Shown: piece by piece, positions 9,724 through 17,388 of the stretch
Layout: each line of letters begins with the position of its first letter
Position numbering within the stretch: position 1 is the first letter of the stretch
Origin: an uncultured Flavobacteriales bacterium
Lineage (GTDB): Bacteria; Bacteroidota; Bacteroidia; Flavobacteriales_D; Parvicellaceae
Direction: 5' to 3'
DNA: 64,000 nt
Assembly: GCA_943788115.1 (NCBI GenBank)
Contig: CALSPA010000002.1
Coordinates: 56,976 to 120,975 of the forward strand
The notes under the pieces: model-generated
Told to the model about the DNA's origin: nothing
What the model saw: the letters and a program-made list of their open reading frames with translations, nothing else
Databases searched by the model: none
Position numbers and translations under genes: made by a program

Positions 9724-10116
9724 TTGATTTCTTCGTATGATATTCGAATAATGCATCAAACTGACATTGATGATTGCTTAGCTGTATCATTTTCTGAATT
9801 TGGGAACAACTACCATCAATCAATATATTTTGAATTAGATAATAGAAATCATTTTTACTACGTTGCAATTAAAAACCTTACTAATAACAACATCAAAATT
9901 AAAACTTATTTTCATTATTTAAATGATGTAGTAGCTGTTAAATCTAGTGAACAAAAAAAAGGTGTTGGCTCAAATTTACTTAAGAAAATTCTATTAGAAT
10001 TAGATGAAAAACTCCCCTTATACTCAATAGCTTGGAAAGACTTGAATGGGGTAAACATTGAAAAACTTTATAAAAACAACAACTTAATTCCTTTAAAGGG
10101 TTTAGGCAAAATCTGA
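9724..10116 (+). CDS. Small GNAT-family acetyltransferase-like protein
   Basis: 130 residues. The N-terminus (YDIRIMHQTDIDDCLAV) fits the first strand and helix of GNAT folds, and VAVKSSEQKKGVGSNLLKKIL fits motif A, the acetyl-CoA pyrophosphate-binding loop (Q/R-x-x-G-x-G/A). The start is uncertain: TTG at 9724 keeps the first strand, while the first ATG (9751) would remove it, so TTG is preferred. It is shorter than typical GNATs (150-180 residues), with a short C-terminus after the motif A helix. Substrate unknown. Confidence 0.7.
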   Translation: MISSYDIRIMHQTDIDDCLAVSFSEFGNNYHQSIYFELDNRNHFYYVAIKNLTNNNIKIKTYFHYLNDVVAVKSSEQKKGVGSNLLKKILLELDEKLPLYSIAWKDLNGVNIEKLYKNNNLIPLKGLGKI

Positions 10117-10258
10117 AGACCTAATTGTAATAATAAATTTATATGTCCTTCTTACAATAATGGCTGTCAATGTGAAGGAATACTATTTAAATTAATACCC
10201 TGTTAAAAGTAGGTAGTAAATGTTAATAGATTTAGTAGTAAATATTAAAGTAGAAAAT

Positions 10259-10266
10259 TAACTTTG
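10259..10266 (+). promoter_or_regulatory. Promoter -7 box for the transaldolase-family gene
   Basis: TAACTTTG matches the TAnnTTTG consensus, 17 bp upstream of the ATG at 10284. Just upstream lie two similar AT-rich segments (TAGTAAATGTTAATAG and TAGTAAATATTAAAG) that could bind a regulator, although this is speculative. Confidence 0.55.
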
Positions 10267-10283
10267 CAACTTAAATTTAACAA

Positions 10284-10940
10284 ATGAAATTTTTTATAGA
10301 TACTGCCAACCTCGAACAAATTAAAGAAGCTGAAGACATGGGCATTCTTGATGGAGTTACCACTAACCCATCACTAATGGCTAAGGAAGGAATCTCAGGA
10401 AGTGAAAATATTATTAACCACTATAAGAAAATCTGCGAAATTGTTGATGGAGATGTAAGTGCCGAAGTAATTTCTACTGATTTCAATGGAATGGTAGAAG
10501 AAGGTGAAAAGCTAGCATCTTTACACCCAAATATTGTAGTTAAAGTTCCTATGATTACTGAGGGAATAAAAGCAATTAAATATTTTTCAAACAAAGGAAT
10601 TAAGACAAATTGTACACTAGTATTTTCTGCTGGTCAAGCACTATTGGCTGCAAAGGCTGGTGCAACTTACGTTTCTCCTTTTATCGGCAGATTAGATGAT
10701 GTTAGTACAGATGGAATAGAACTTATAGACCAAATACGTCTTATCTATGATAACTATGGTTTTGAAACACAAATTCTAGCAGCTTCTGTAAGACATCCAA
10801 TGCATATCATACAATGTGCAGAAATTGGTGCTGATGTTATGACAGGTCCTATTAGCGCAATTAAGGCTCTTGCAAAACATCCACTTACTGATAGTGGTCT
10901 GGAAAAATTCTTAGCAGATTTTAAAAAGGTAAACGGATAG
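10284..10940 (+). CDS. fsa: Fructose-6-phosphate aldolase / small transaldolase
   Basis: 218 residues, the size and pattern of the FSA/TalC subfamily of class I aldolases: [16 protein letters not shown], the signature [28 protein letters not shown] with the Schiff-base lysine in [23 protein letters not shown], and [12 protein letters not shown]. It is a cytoplasmic pentose-phosphate/sugar-phosphate enzyme. Small transaldolases of this type in Bacteroidota are usually true transaldolases rather than fructose-6-phosphate aldolases; the deciding active-site position cannot be assigned safely by eye. It is a monocistronic-looking gene with its own -7 box. Confidence 0.9.
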   Translation: MKFFIDTANLEQIKEAEDMGILDGVTTNPSLMAKEGISGSENIINHYKKICEIVDGDVSAEVISTDFNGMVEEGEKLASLHPNIVVKVPMITEGIKAIKYFSNKGIKTNCTLVFSAGQALLAAKAGATYVSPFIGRLDDVSTDGIELIDQIRLIYDNYGFETQILAASVRHPMHIIQCAEIGADVMTGPISAIKALAKHPLTDSGLEKFLADFKKVNG

Positions 10941-11074
10941 ATTTTATATTTTATTCTTGTATTTGTCTATAGTTATAATGCTGTTTTTGTTCAGATATAA
11001 CAATAGATATCTTTACATTTAGTTGCTAATAAAAATTCCTTTTTAAAATTATTTCATACTGCATTTCTATATAT

Positions 11075-11082
11075 TATCTTTG
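11075..11082 (+). promoter_or_regulatory. Promoter -7 box for the YciO/Sua5 gene
   Basis: TATCTTTG fits TAnnTTTG and lies 16 bp upstream of the GTG start at 11099. The rest of the 158-bp gap after the transaldolase gene is AT-rich with no other recognisable element. Confidence 0.5.
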
Positions 11083-11098
11083 CTTAAATTAATTAATT

Positions 11099-11713
11099 GT
11101 GCTTATAGAAATTCCAGGAAACAATCCTGATCATAGAAAAATTAAAGAAGTAGCTGATATTCTTAGAAATGGTGGAATTGCAGTAATACCTACAGATACT
11201 ATCTATGCCTTTGCTACTAGCTTAATGAACAAAAAAGGAATGGAGAAGTTAGCCAAGCTTAAAGGGATTAAACTTAAGAATGCGCAATTCTCTCTGATTT
11301 GTGATGACCTGAGTGACATTGCTGCCTATACGAAACCCATGGAAAGAAATATTTTCAGGGCTTTAAAAAATGCTTTCCCTGGCCCATTTACTTTTATACT
11401 CAATGCTAATACGCATGTTTCAAAACTATTTGGAACAAATAAAAAGGAAGTTGGAATCAGAGTTCCTGACCATCCTATTACAAGAGAAATTGTAAAAGAA
11501 TTGGGCCATCCTATTGTAAGTACATCTGTTCACGATGATGATAAAATTAGGCTATACACAACAGATCCTGAATCTATTTTTCAGAATTATGAAAATGATA
11601 TAGATGTAGTAATTGACTCTGGTTATGGAAAAAATCAAGCTTCAACAATTGTAGATTGCACGTCTGGTGATTTACAAATTATTCGTCAAGGAATGGGGAT
11701 ATTAAATAATTGA
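11099..11713 (+). CDS. L-threonylcarbamoyladenylate synthase family protein (YciO/YrdC/Sua5 type)
   Basis: 204 residues, GTG start (no ATG upstream in frame). Family motifs: GGIAVIPTDTIYAFA, a lysine-rich KLKGIKLKNAQFSLIC, FPGPFTFILNA, VGIRVPDHPI and STSVHDDD. The protein lacks the C-terminal Sua5 domain and is closest in length and wording to YciO-like members, where KxR and SxN signature positions vary; here the usual KxR..P and STSAN motifs read KNAQ and STSVH. Threonylcarbamoyl-AMP synthesis for t6A tRNA modification is the family reaction, but YciO-like paralogues are less active, so the function is probable rather than certain. Confidence 0.8.
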   Translation: MLIEIPGNNPDHRKIKEVADILRNGGIAVIPTDTIYAFATSLMNKKGMEKLAKLKGIKLKNAQFSLICDDLSDIAAYTKPMERNIFRALKNAFPGPFTFILNANTHVSKLFGTNKKEVGIRVPDHPITREIVKELGHPIVSTSVHDDDKIRLYTTDPESIFQNYENDIDVVIDSGYGKNQASTIVDCTSGDLQIIRQGMGILNN

Positions 11714-11728
11714 ATCATTATTTAATAG

Positions 11729-12157
11729 TTATTTTTCTAATTTAAAACTTATAGGAATAGTAAATTTAGAATTAACCAATTCACCATTTTGTTTTCCTGG
11801 TATCCAGTTTGGCATATTCTGAATAAGCCTAACAGCTGCTTTATCTAAATCAGAATGACATCCTTTAATAACTTTTACATTTCTGATTGAACTGTCCTTA
11901 AAAACAACAAATTGCACATAAACTCTTCCCTGAATTCCATTATCACGTGCAGTTTCAGGATATATAATGTTTTCAGAAATAAACTTCATCATTTCATTCA
12001 TTCCTCCTGGAAATGAAGCTTGTTCATCTACAATATCATAAACAACATCATTTTCTGAAGATACAACAGTAATTTTGTTAGGTGGTGGCTCCGGAATTAC
12101 CTGTCCTACAAAATTTAGACAAAAAAAAGTTAATGAAATAATAGTTATAGTTTTCAA
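11729..12157 (-). CDS. Secreted TonB C-terminal domain protein
   Basis: 142 residues. Signal peptide about 1-18 (ITIISLTFFCLNFVGQ). After a short linker (PEPPPNK) comes a TonB C-terminal domain: FPGGMNEMMKFISENIIYPETARDNGIQGRVYVQFVV and AAVRLIQNMPNWIPGKQNG, which is the common Bacteroidota TonB-C pattern. It lacks the membrane-anchor helix plus Pro-rich span of a true energy transducer, so it is a free periplasmic TonB-C domain whose partner is unknown. Only TTG (12157) is available as start; it converges with the upstream YciO gene. Confidence 0.8.
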   Translation of the reverse strand: MKTITIISLTFFCLNFVGQVIPEPPPNKITVVSSENDVVYDIVDEQASFPGGMNEMMKFISENIIYPETARDNGIQGRVYVQFVVFKDSSIRNVKVIKGCHSDLDKAAVRLIQNMPNWIPGKQNGELVNSKFTIPISFKLEK

Positions 12158-12275
12158 TATTTTTAATTTATTATGTCTAATATATTATTGTTTATCCAAT
12201 TTCTTTAAAACTTTCTTGAAAACTTTAATTTATGATGTTTACATGATAACTATATTTTAAGAATTTTATATTAAT

Positions 12276-13835
12276 ATGGTTCTCAACTACATATGGATTG
12301 CGTTTTTTCTTATTGCCCTAGTTGTGGCACTGTATAAAACAATTTTCCAGCACGATATGGAAGTTTTTTCTGCCATGGTGAGTAGCACTTTTGATATGGC
12401 AGAAGTTTCATTTGAAATTGCCATTGGCTTAACAGGCATTCTATGTCTTTGGCTAGGGATAATGAACATAGGAGAAAAAGGTGGTGCAGTTCAGCTTCTT
12501 TCTAAATTGGTTGGACCATTTTTCAACAAGCTTTTTCCTGAAATACCCGAAAACCACCCCGCTAGAGGATCTATGATGATGAATTTTTGTGCCAACATGC
12601 TTGGTCTTGATAATGCAGCAACTCCTATGGGTCTTAAAGCCATGAACGAACTGCAAGAGCTTAATGACAAGAAAGATACTGCTAGTAATGCTATGATCAT
12701 GTTTTTGGTATTAAACACCTCTGGCCTTACCCTTATTCCTATAACTGTAATGAACTATCGAAGCCAATTTGGTGCAGAAAATCCTGCAGATGTATTTATC
12801 CCAATACTACTTGCCACTTTTTTTGCTTCTGTTGTAGGTCTAATTACTGTTGCAATCTATCAAAAAATTAACATCTTCAATAAAGTAATATTAGCTTATA
12901 TAGGAGGGATTTCAACACTAATTGCAGGTGCTATTTATTATTTTTCTCAACTTAACCCCGAACAACTTAAAACACAATCTGCCCTAATAAGTAGTATTAT
13001 TCTTTATGGAATTATTTGCTCTTTTATTCTTCTAGCCTTAAGAAAAAAAATAAATGTATACGAAGCATTTATAGAGGGTGCTAAAGGAGGCTTTAACATA
13101 GCCATTAAAATAATCCCTTATTTAGTAGCAATCATCGTTTCCATTGGAGTTTTTAGAGCATCAGGGGCTATGGACATTATAATTGGCGCTATTGCTTCAT
13201 TTTTTGGTTTATTTCTAGAAAACACTTCTTTTGTTAATGGATTACCAACTGCTTTTATGAAACCCCTTAGTGGATCAGGGGCGAGAGGGTTAATGCTTGA
13301 ATCATTCCAACATTTTGGAGTAGATAGTTTTATTGGTAAACTTACTTCTACCCTTCAAGGAGCAACAGACACTACTTTTTACATCATAGCTGTTTACTTT
13401 GGCTCAGTAAGTATTCGAAAAACTCGTTACGCCATTACAGCTGGGTTAATTGCAGATTTCGCAGGAATAGTATCAGCCATATTTATCGCTTATTTATTTT
13501 TTGGAAATACGGTGAATAAAATTAGTAATGAACAATTAACAAATAAGTTTGCCAATGCAGTTTACGCAAACAACTTAATTGAAATTGTTCCTCATATGAA
13601 CAGTTCTATTTATTTAATAGACCAACAGATGGATACCCTAGCTACAAATACGATTGAATTTGTAGCCGCTTTTAATTCTTTGGAGAATTATAAACTTAAA
13701 TGGTCTAAACAACTTAGCGAAAAGGAATATCTTTTAAAATTTCAAAATGAGAAAGAATCTAAAAGCTATAAATTAGAATTTAAAAATGGAGAAATACAAA
13801 AAGCAGAGTATTTAGGCTTTTTTAAATACGATTAA
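12276..13835 (+). CDS. SpmA-SpmB fusion membrane protein with C-terminal extension
   Basis: 519 residues, multi-pass. Two nucleoside-recognition (Gate) domains are fused: the N-terminal SpmA-like half (LNYIWIAFFLIALVVALYK, then MMNFCANMLGLDNAATPMGLKAM) and the SpmB-like half (KGGFNIAIKIIPYLVAIIVSIGVFRASGAM, then LPTAFMKPLSGSGARGLM and QGATDTTFYIIAVYFGS). SpmA and SpmB are separate spore-maturation proteins in Bacillus; the fusion in non-sporulating Bacteroidota is a common transporter-like protein of unknown substrate. After the last helix (about residue 415) there are about 100 soluble residues ending in YKLEFKNGEIQKAEYLGFFKYD. Confidence 0.85.
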   Translation: MVLNYIWIAFFLIALVVALYKTIFQHDMEVFSAMVSSTFDMAEVSFEIAIGLTGILCLWLGIMNIGEKGGAVQLLSKLVGPFFNKLFPEIPENHPARGSMMMNFCANMLGLDNAATPMGLKAMNELQELNDKKDTASNAMIMFLVLNTSGLTLIPITVMNYRSQFGAENPADVFIPILLATFFASVVGLITVAIYQKINIFNKVILAYIGGISTLIAGAIYYFSQLNPEQLKTQSALISSIILYGIICSFILLALRKKINVYEAFIEGAKGGFNIAIKIIPYLVAIIVSIGVFRASGAMDIIIGAIASFFGLFLENTSFVNGLPTAFMKPLSGSGARGLMLESFQHFGVDSFIGKLTSTLQGATDTTFYIIAVYFGSVSIRKTRYAITAGLIADFAGIVSAIFIAYLFFGNTVNKISNEQLTNKFANAVYANNLIEIVPHMNSSIYLIDQQMDTLATNTIEFVAAFNSLENYKLKWSKQLSEKEYLLKFQNEKESKSYKLEFKNGEIQKAEYLGFFKYD

Positions 13836-14429
13836 TTAAATTTTAGATGCTAGTAATAGTTTAGAGTGTAGTATTTCAACCTTATTTTTCAAATCCAATA
13901 CAGATAAATCATTTTCAATAGTATAATCAGAATATTTTATTTTTTCTTTTTCGTTCATCTGATTATTAATTCGTTTTAAAACATCTCCTTCTAAGCTTCT
14001 ATCTCTCGCTAGCACTCTTTTTATTCTAATGGATAAGGAACAAGTAACAAGAATAGTTTTATCCATTTGTTTATAAGCTCCACTTTCAATTAAAATTGCA
14101 GCCTCTTTAATAATGTATTTCGCATCTTGATCTGCAACCCAAGATTTAAAATCTTCAGCAACAAATGGATGAACAATTGAATTTAGTTTATATAATGATT
14201 CTTTAGAATTGAAAACTAATTCCGACAGATAATTCTTATTTAAATAACCATCTTTAAAAGATTCATTGCCAAATGATTGAGTTATTGATTTTCCTAAATT
14301 TTTATTGGAAGTCATTAACTTTTTGGCTCTTAAGTCAGAGTTATAAATTGGAACGCCAAGATCTGAAAAAATATTAGCAATTGTTGTTTTACCAGTTCCA
14401 ATCCCTCCAGTTAAACCAATCTTAAGCAT
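13836..14429 (-). CDS. coaE: Dephospho-CoA kinase
   Basis: 197 residues; last step of CoA biosynthesis, phosphorylating the 3'-OH of dephospho-CoA. The N-terminal P-loop reads GLTGGIGTGKTTIANIF, followed by the substrate-site Asp in YNSDLRAKKLM, HPFVAEDF, and the CoaE lid/arginine segment VLARDRSLEGDVLKRINNQM. Full-length for the family. It is the last gene of a minus-strand run (leucine dehydrogenase, nusB, DUF1573, yajC, coaE) and starts 5 bp after yajC. Its end abuts the end of the SpmAB gene on the other strand. Confidence 0.95.
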   Translation of the reverse strand: MLKIGLTGGIGTGKTTIANIFSDLGVPIYNSDLRAKKLMTSNKNLGKSITQSFGNESFKDGYLNKNYLSELVFNSKESLYKLNSIVHPFVAEDFKSWVADQDAKYIIKEAAILIESGAYKQMDKTILVTCSLSIRIKRVLARDRSLEGDVLKRINNQMNEKEKIKYSDYTIENDLSVLDLKNKVEILHSKLLLASKI

Positions 14430-14434
14430 TGAAT

Positions 14435-14773
14435 TTATTTTTTAGCAGCACCCATCGCTGCATTACCAGCCGTTTCATCAGTTAATTGAGTAGAGCTATC
14501 TAAAGATACAGCAGATTTTTCAACTATTAGTTTAACTCCACCCTCTACTTGAAGAAGAATTGTTGTTTCTTTCACTTCAGCAACTTTACCGTGAATACCA
14601 CCAATAGTTTGCACACTATCTCCCTTTTTTAAATTATTTCTAAGTTCTTCTAATTTTTTTCTTTTCTTATTTTGAGGTCTTATCATAAAAAAATAAAAAA
14701 CCAATAGCATTGCACCAAAAAATGCATAAGTAGTCCAGCCATTTGGCTCTGTAGGTGTTTGTAAAAAAATCAT
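14435..14773 (-). CDS. yajC: Preprotein translocase subunit YajC
   Basis: 112 residues with one N-terminal membrane helix (YAFFGAMLLVFYFFMI) and the diagnostic RPQNKKRKKLEELRNNLKKGDSVQTIGGIHGKV. YajC associates with SecDF in the inner membrane. The position between DUF1573 and coaE, with nusB upstream, is a familiar Bacteroidota gene order. The N-terminus before the helix is short, as is normal. Confidence 0.95.
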   Translation of the reverse strand: MIFLQTPTEPNGWTTYAFFGAMLLVFYFFMIRPQNKKRKKLEELRNNLKKGDSVQTIGGIHGKVAEVKETTILLQVEGGVKLIVEKSAVSLDSSTQLTDETAGNAAMGAAKK

Positions 14774-14792
14774 TTTATTATTATTTATTTTA

Positions 14793-15218
14793 TTAAATAC
14801 CTACGACTTCACCTTTGAGAAACAATCGATTTGTAGCAGGTCTTGTATTAGCAATTATTGAAATGTATTTTCTTTGAGATCCAGGTCTTTTAGGTGTAAA
14901 CTCTATTGGAATTTCACCTTTATTTCCTGGAAGTATTGGATGCTTTGGCCAATCTTTTAAAACAGTACAACCACATGCAGCTTTTACAGAATGAATTAAA
15001 AGTGGAGTTTTACCAACATTTTTAAAAGTAAATGTGTGTGAAATGGTAGAGCCCATTGCCAAAGTATCAAAAACATATTCTAATTCTGAAAACTCTATAA
15101 CTGGCGGATTCTCAGGATCTATCATATCTGCAGTAATTGCAGGAAGCTGGTCTGTTTTATCAGTAATGCAACTTGCAGCAATTAAAGAAAATAGTAAAAT
15201 AGTTATTAAATTTTTCAT
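14793..15218 (-). CDS. DUF1573 lipoprotein
   Basis: 141 residues. Lipoprotein signal with lipobox (LIAASC, Cys at about residue 17). The body is the DUF1573 Ig-like/ASH-type fold: FVFDTLAMGSTISHTFTFKNVGKTPLLIHSVKAACGCTV then EIPIEFTPKRPGSQRKYISI. The AACGCT pair of cysteines is the family hallmark. It overlaps the 3' end of nusB by 4 bp, implying translational coupling. Function unknown; periplasmic location follows from the lipobox. Confidence 0.92.
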   Translation of the reverse strand: MKNLITILLFSLIAASCITDKTDQLPAITADMIDPENPPVIEFSELEYVFDTLAMGSTISHTFTFKNVGKTPLLIHSVKAACGCTVLKDWPKHPILPGNKGEIPIEFTPKRPGSQRKYISIIANTRPATNRLFLKGEVVGI

Positions 15219-16162
15219 CCTATTAATCCCCTTCCAGTTTTATTAATCACACCTTTCTTTTTTAAATCGGCAAAAACATTATCCAAAATTCCATTGATAA
15301 AACCATTACTTTTTGGAGTTGAATAAAACTTAGAAATTTCTATGTATTCATTAAGTGTCACTTTTATAGGAATTGAAGAAAACGAACTTGCTTCATTAAT
15401 TGCCATATTCATAAGAATCATGTCCATTTTAGCTAATCTATCTTGGTCCCAGTTTTTTGTATAACTAGCAAGTACTAAATCATATTTTTCTTTATTAGAA
15501 AGTGTTAGTTGAAATAAATCTTTTGCAAATTGCTCTTCATCCTCTTTCCATAGCGGAAGTATTATTTCTTGATTTTCACCATCTTCATTTAACGATTTTA
15601 ATGTTTTTAAAACCATTGAACAAACATGATCTATGTCATCTACCCAATAAATGCTGTTTTCTTCAAAAAAATGATGTATTAAATCAAAATTACATATCTC
15701 CTTTTTAAACAACTTAATGCAATTACTCTTATCATATGTAAAGCCAGTGCCTTCCTCATTAGAAACCTCTAAAAAAGCCTCGGAATTTAAAAGATAATTG
15801 TATAATTTTTTGACAATATCTTGCTTAACATCTCCTACCCAATTTACACTTAGGTTTTCTGCAGCATTTAACAAATAGGTATTGCTACTTAGTGTTTTAA
15901 TGAATGAATTATTTAAAAAATTTTGATGAACTAATGCATCTTCAGAACTTGAAAACTTTCTATTTTTTATTTCTTCTGATTTTAGCTCAGCATGTCTTGC
16001 CAACTCACCAAATAATGTTAAGTAAAAAACATACATTTCGTACATTTTAGAGATGCTTAGCATTAATTCCTTGTTTCCTGCAGGTTTACTTCCATTGTCA
16101 GATTGAAAGAAAGCATATAATGATTGAAGAATTTTAATTCTTATCTGTCTTCTATTTAGCAT
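15215..16162 (-). CDS. nusB: Transcription antitermination factor NusB (long Bacteroidota form)
   Basis: 315 residues. The NusB start MLNRRQIRIKILQSLYAFFQSD and the C-terminal NusB core (WDQDRLAKMDMILMNMAINEA, SSIPIKVTLNEYIEISKFYSTPKSNGFINGILDNV) are clear. The middle 150 residues are an insertion typical of Bacteroidota NusB, about twice the E. coli length of 139. NusB binds boxA RNA with NusE (S10) for rRNA antitermination. It is followed by the DUF1573 gene with a 4-bp overlap and preceded by leucine dehydrogenase with a 1-bp gap. Confidence 0.95.
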   Translation of the reverse strand: MLNRRQIRIKILQSLYAFFQSDNGSKPAGNKELMLSISKMYEMYVFYLTLFGELARHAELKSEEIKNRKFSSSEDALVHQNFLNNSFIKTLSSNTYLLNAAENLSVNWVGDVKQDIVKKLYNYLLNSEAFLEVSNEEGTGFTYDKSNCIKLFKKEICNFDLIHHFFEENSIYWVDDIDHVCSMVLKTLKSLNEDGENQEIILPLWKEDEEQFAKDLFQLTLSNKEKYDLVLASYTKNWDQDRLAKMDMILMNMAINEASSFSSIPIKVTLNEYIEISKFYSTPKSNGFINGILDNVFADLKKKGVINKTGRGLIG

Positions 16163-16163
16163 A

Positions 16164-17258
16164 TCAAGAATTTTTTTTAGCAGCTAATTCCTTTTGAATT
16201 CTTTGCTCAGCCATTCTGTTTGCAACTAGAAATGTAGGCAAGCCTTCCTCTATTGAAGATTGAATAATATTGTAAGTTGTAGAATAAATATTTTCTGCCA
16301 TTTTCATTACTTCTTCACTTGAAATATTCATTACTTCTGCATAGCAATTCATTACACCACCTGCATTAATTAAAAAGTCTGGTGCATATATTATACCTTT
16401 TTCCATTAACAAACTACCGTGAATATTTTCATCTGCTAATTGATTATTTGCAGCTCCAGCGATAATGCTGCATTTTAATTCTTGTAGTGTTTGATCATTG
16501 ACAGTTGCTCCCAATGCACAAGGAGCATAAATGTCCATATCTATGTTATAGATGTCGTCAGGGTTAACAACGTTACAAGAATATTTATTTGCAACGTTAC
16601 TTAAAATATCTTCATGAATATCTGTTATAGTAATGTTGGCACCTTCTTTAGAAAGATAACCAACCAAATATTCTCCGACATGACCAACACCTTGAACAGC
16701 AATTTTCTTACCATTTAAAGAATCGTTTCCAAATTGAATTTTAGCTGCAGCTTTCATTCCCATATATACTCCAAAAGCTGTAACTGGAGATGGATCACCA
16801 CTTTTACCTGGCATTCCAGAAACATGTTTGGTTTCTTTTGAAATATGAATCATATCTTGAGGACTAATACCAACATCTTCTGCTGTAATGTATGCTCCTG
16901 CAAGACTTTCCACATATCTCCCAAAGCTTCTGAATAAAGCTTCCGATTTATCTTTTCTTGAATCTCCAATTATAACCGCTTTACCACCACCTAAATTGAG
17001 GTTTGAAATGGCATTTTTGTAGGTCATACCACGAGACAATCTCAACACATCCCTTAATGCATCAGACTCACTTTTATAGGACCACATTCGGGTACCACCA
17101 AGAGATGGACCGCAAACAGTACTATGAACAGCAATTATGGCTTTTAATCCTGATTCAGGATCTTGACAAATGAGAACTTTTTCATGTCCCATTGTAAACA
17201 TCTCAGATACAACGTCTGACTGTTTATTATTGTTATTTGAAACTTCTTTAACTTCCAT
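16164..17258 (-). CDS. Leucine (Glu/Leu/Phe/Val) dehydrogenase
   Basis: About 364 residues. NAD-dependent oxidative deamination of branched-chain amino acids. Motifs: GPSLGGTRMW, GMTYKNAISNLNLGGGKAVI containing both catalytic/substrate lysines, the Asp-bearing TAEDVGISPQDM, the Rossmann glycine loop VQGVGHVGEYL, and AGAANNQL. I choose ATG 17258; the ORF track start is the TTG codon just before it. A -7 box lies upstream on this strand. Supplies 2-oxoacids, which would feed an E1 such as the one at the left edge, although the two are far apart. Confidence 0.93.
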   Translation of the reverse strand: MEVKEVSNNNNKQSDVVSEMFTMGHEKVLICQDPESGLKAIIAVHSTVCGPSLGGTRMWSYKSESDALRDVLRLSRGMTYKNAISNLNLGGGKAVIIGDSRKDKSEALFRSFGRYVESLAGAYITAEDVGISPQDMIHISKETKHVSGMPGKSGDPSPVTAFGVYMGMKAAAKIQFGNDSLNGKKIAVQGVGHVGEYLVGYLSKEGANITITDIHEDILSNVANKYSCNVVNPDDIYNIDMDIYAPCALGATVNDQTLQELKCSIIAGAANNQLADENIHGSLLMEKGIIYAPDFLINAGGVMNCYAEVMNISSEEVMKMAENIYSTTYNIIQSSIEEGLPTFLVANRMAEQRIQKELAAKKNS

Positions 17259-17310
17259 CAATTTATCGTTGAATAGGATTTAATAACTAGTTCGTCTTTA
17301 AAGAGCTTTG

Positions 17311-17318
17311 CAAATGTA
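17311..17318 (-). promoter_or_regulatory. -7 box for leucine dehydrogenase operon
   Basis: On the minus strand TACATTTG matches TAnnTTTG, about 53 bp upstream of the ATG at 17258. This would be the promoter of the leucine dehydrogenase-nusB-DUF1573-yajC-coaE run. Confidence 0.5.
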
Positions 17319-17370
17319 ATATAATGTCTAATATTAAATATTATTTCATGAAAATATTCTTGATTACTAT

Positions 17371-17378
17371 TATATTTG
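17371..17378 (+). promoter_or_regulatory. -7 box for the ABC transporter gene
   Basis: TATATTTG matches TAnnTTTG. It ends 10 bp before the ATG at 17389, so the leader would be only a few nucleotides. Confidence 0.5.
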
Positions 17379-17388
17379 AAATCAATTA

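Noticed and set aside
10210-10255. Paired TAGTAAATnTTAA-type sequences as operator
   Set aside because: Too short and AT-rich to separate from background; left as a remark with the promoter.
12075-12260. 61-residue plus-strand ORF over the TonB-C gene start
   Set aside because: Overlaps the signal-peptide region of the opposite gene; no recognisable protein features.
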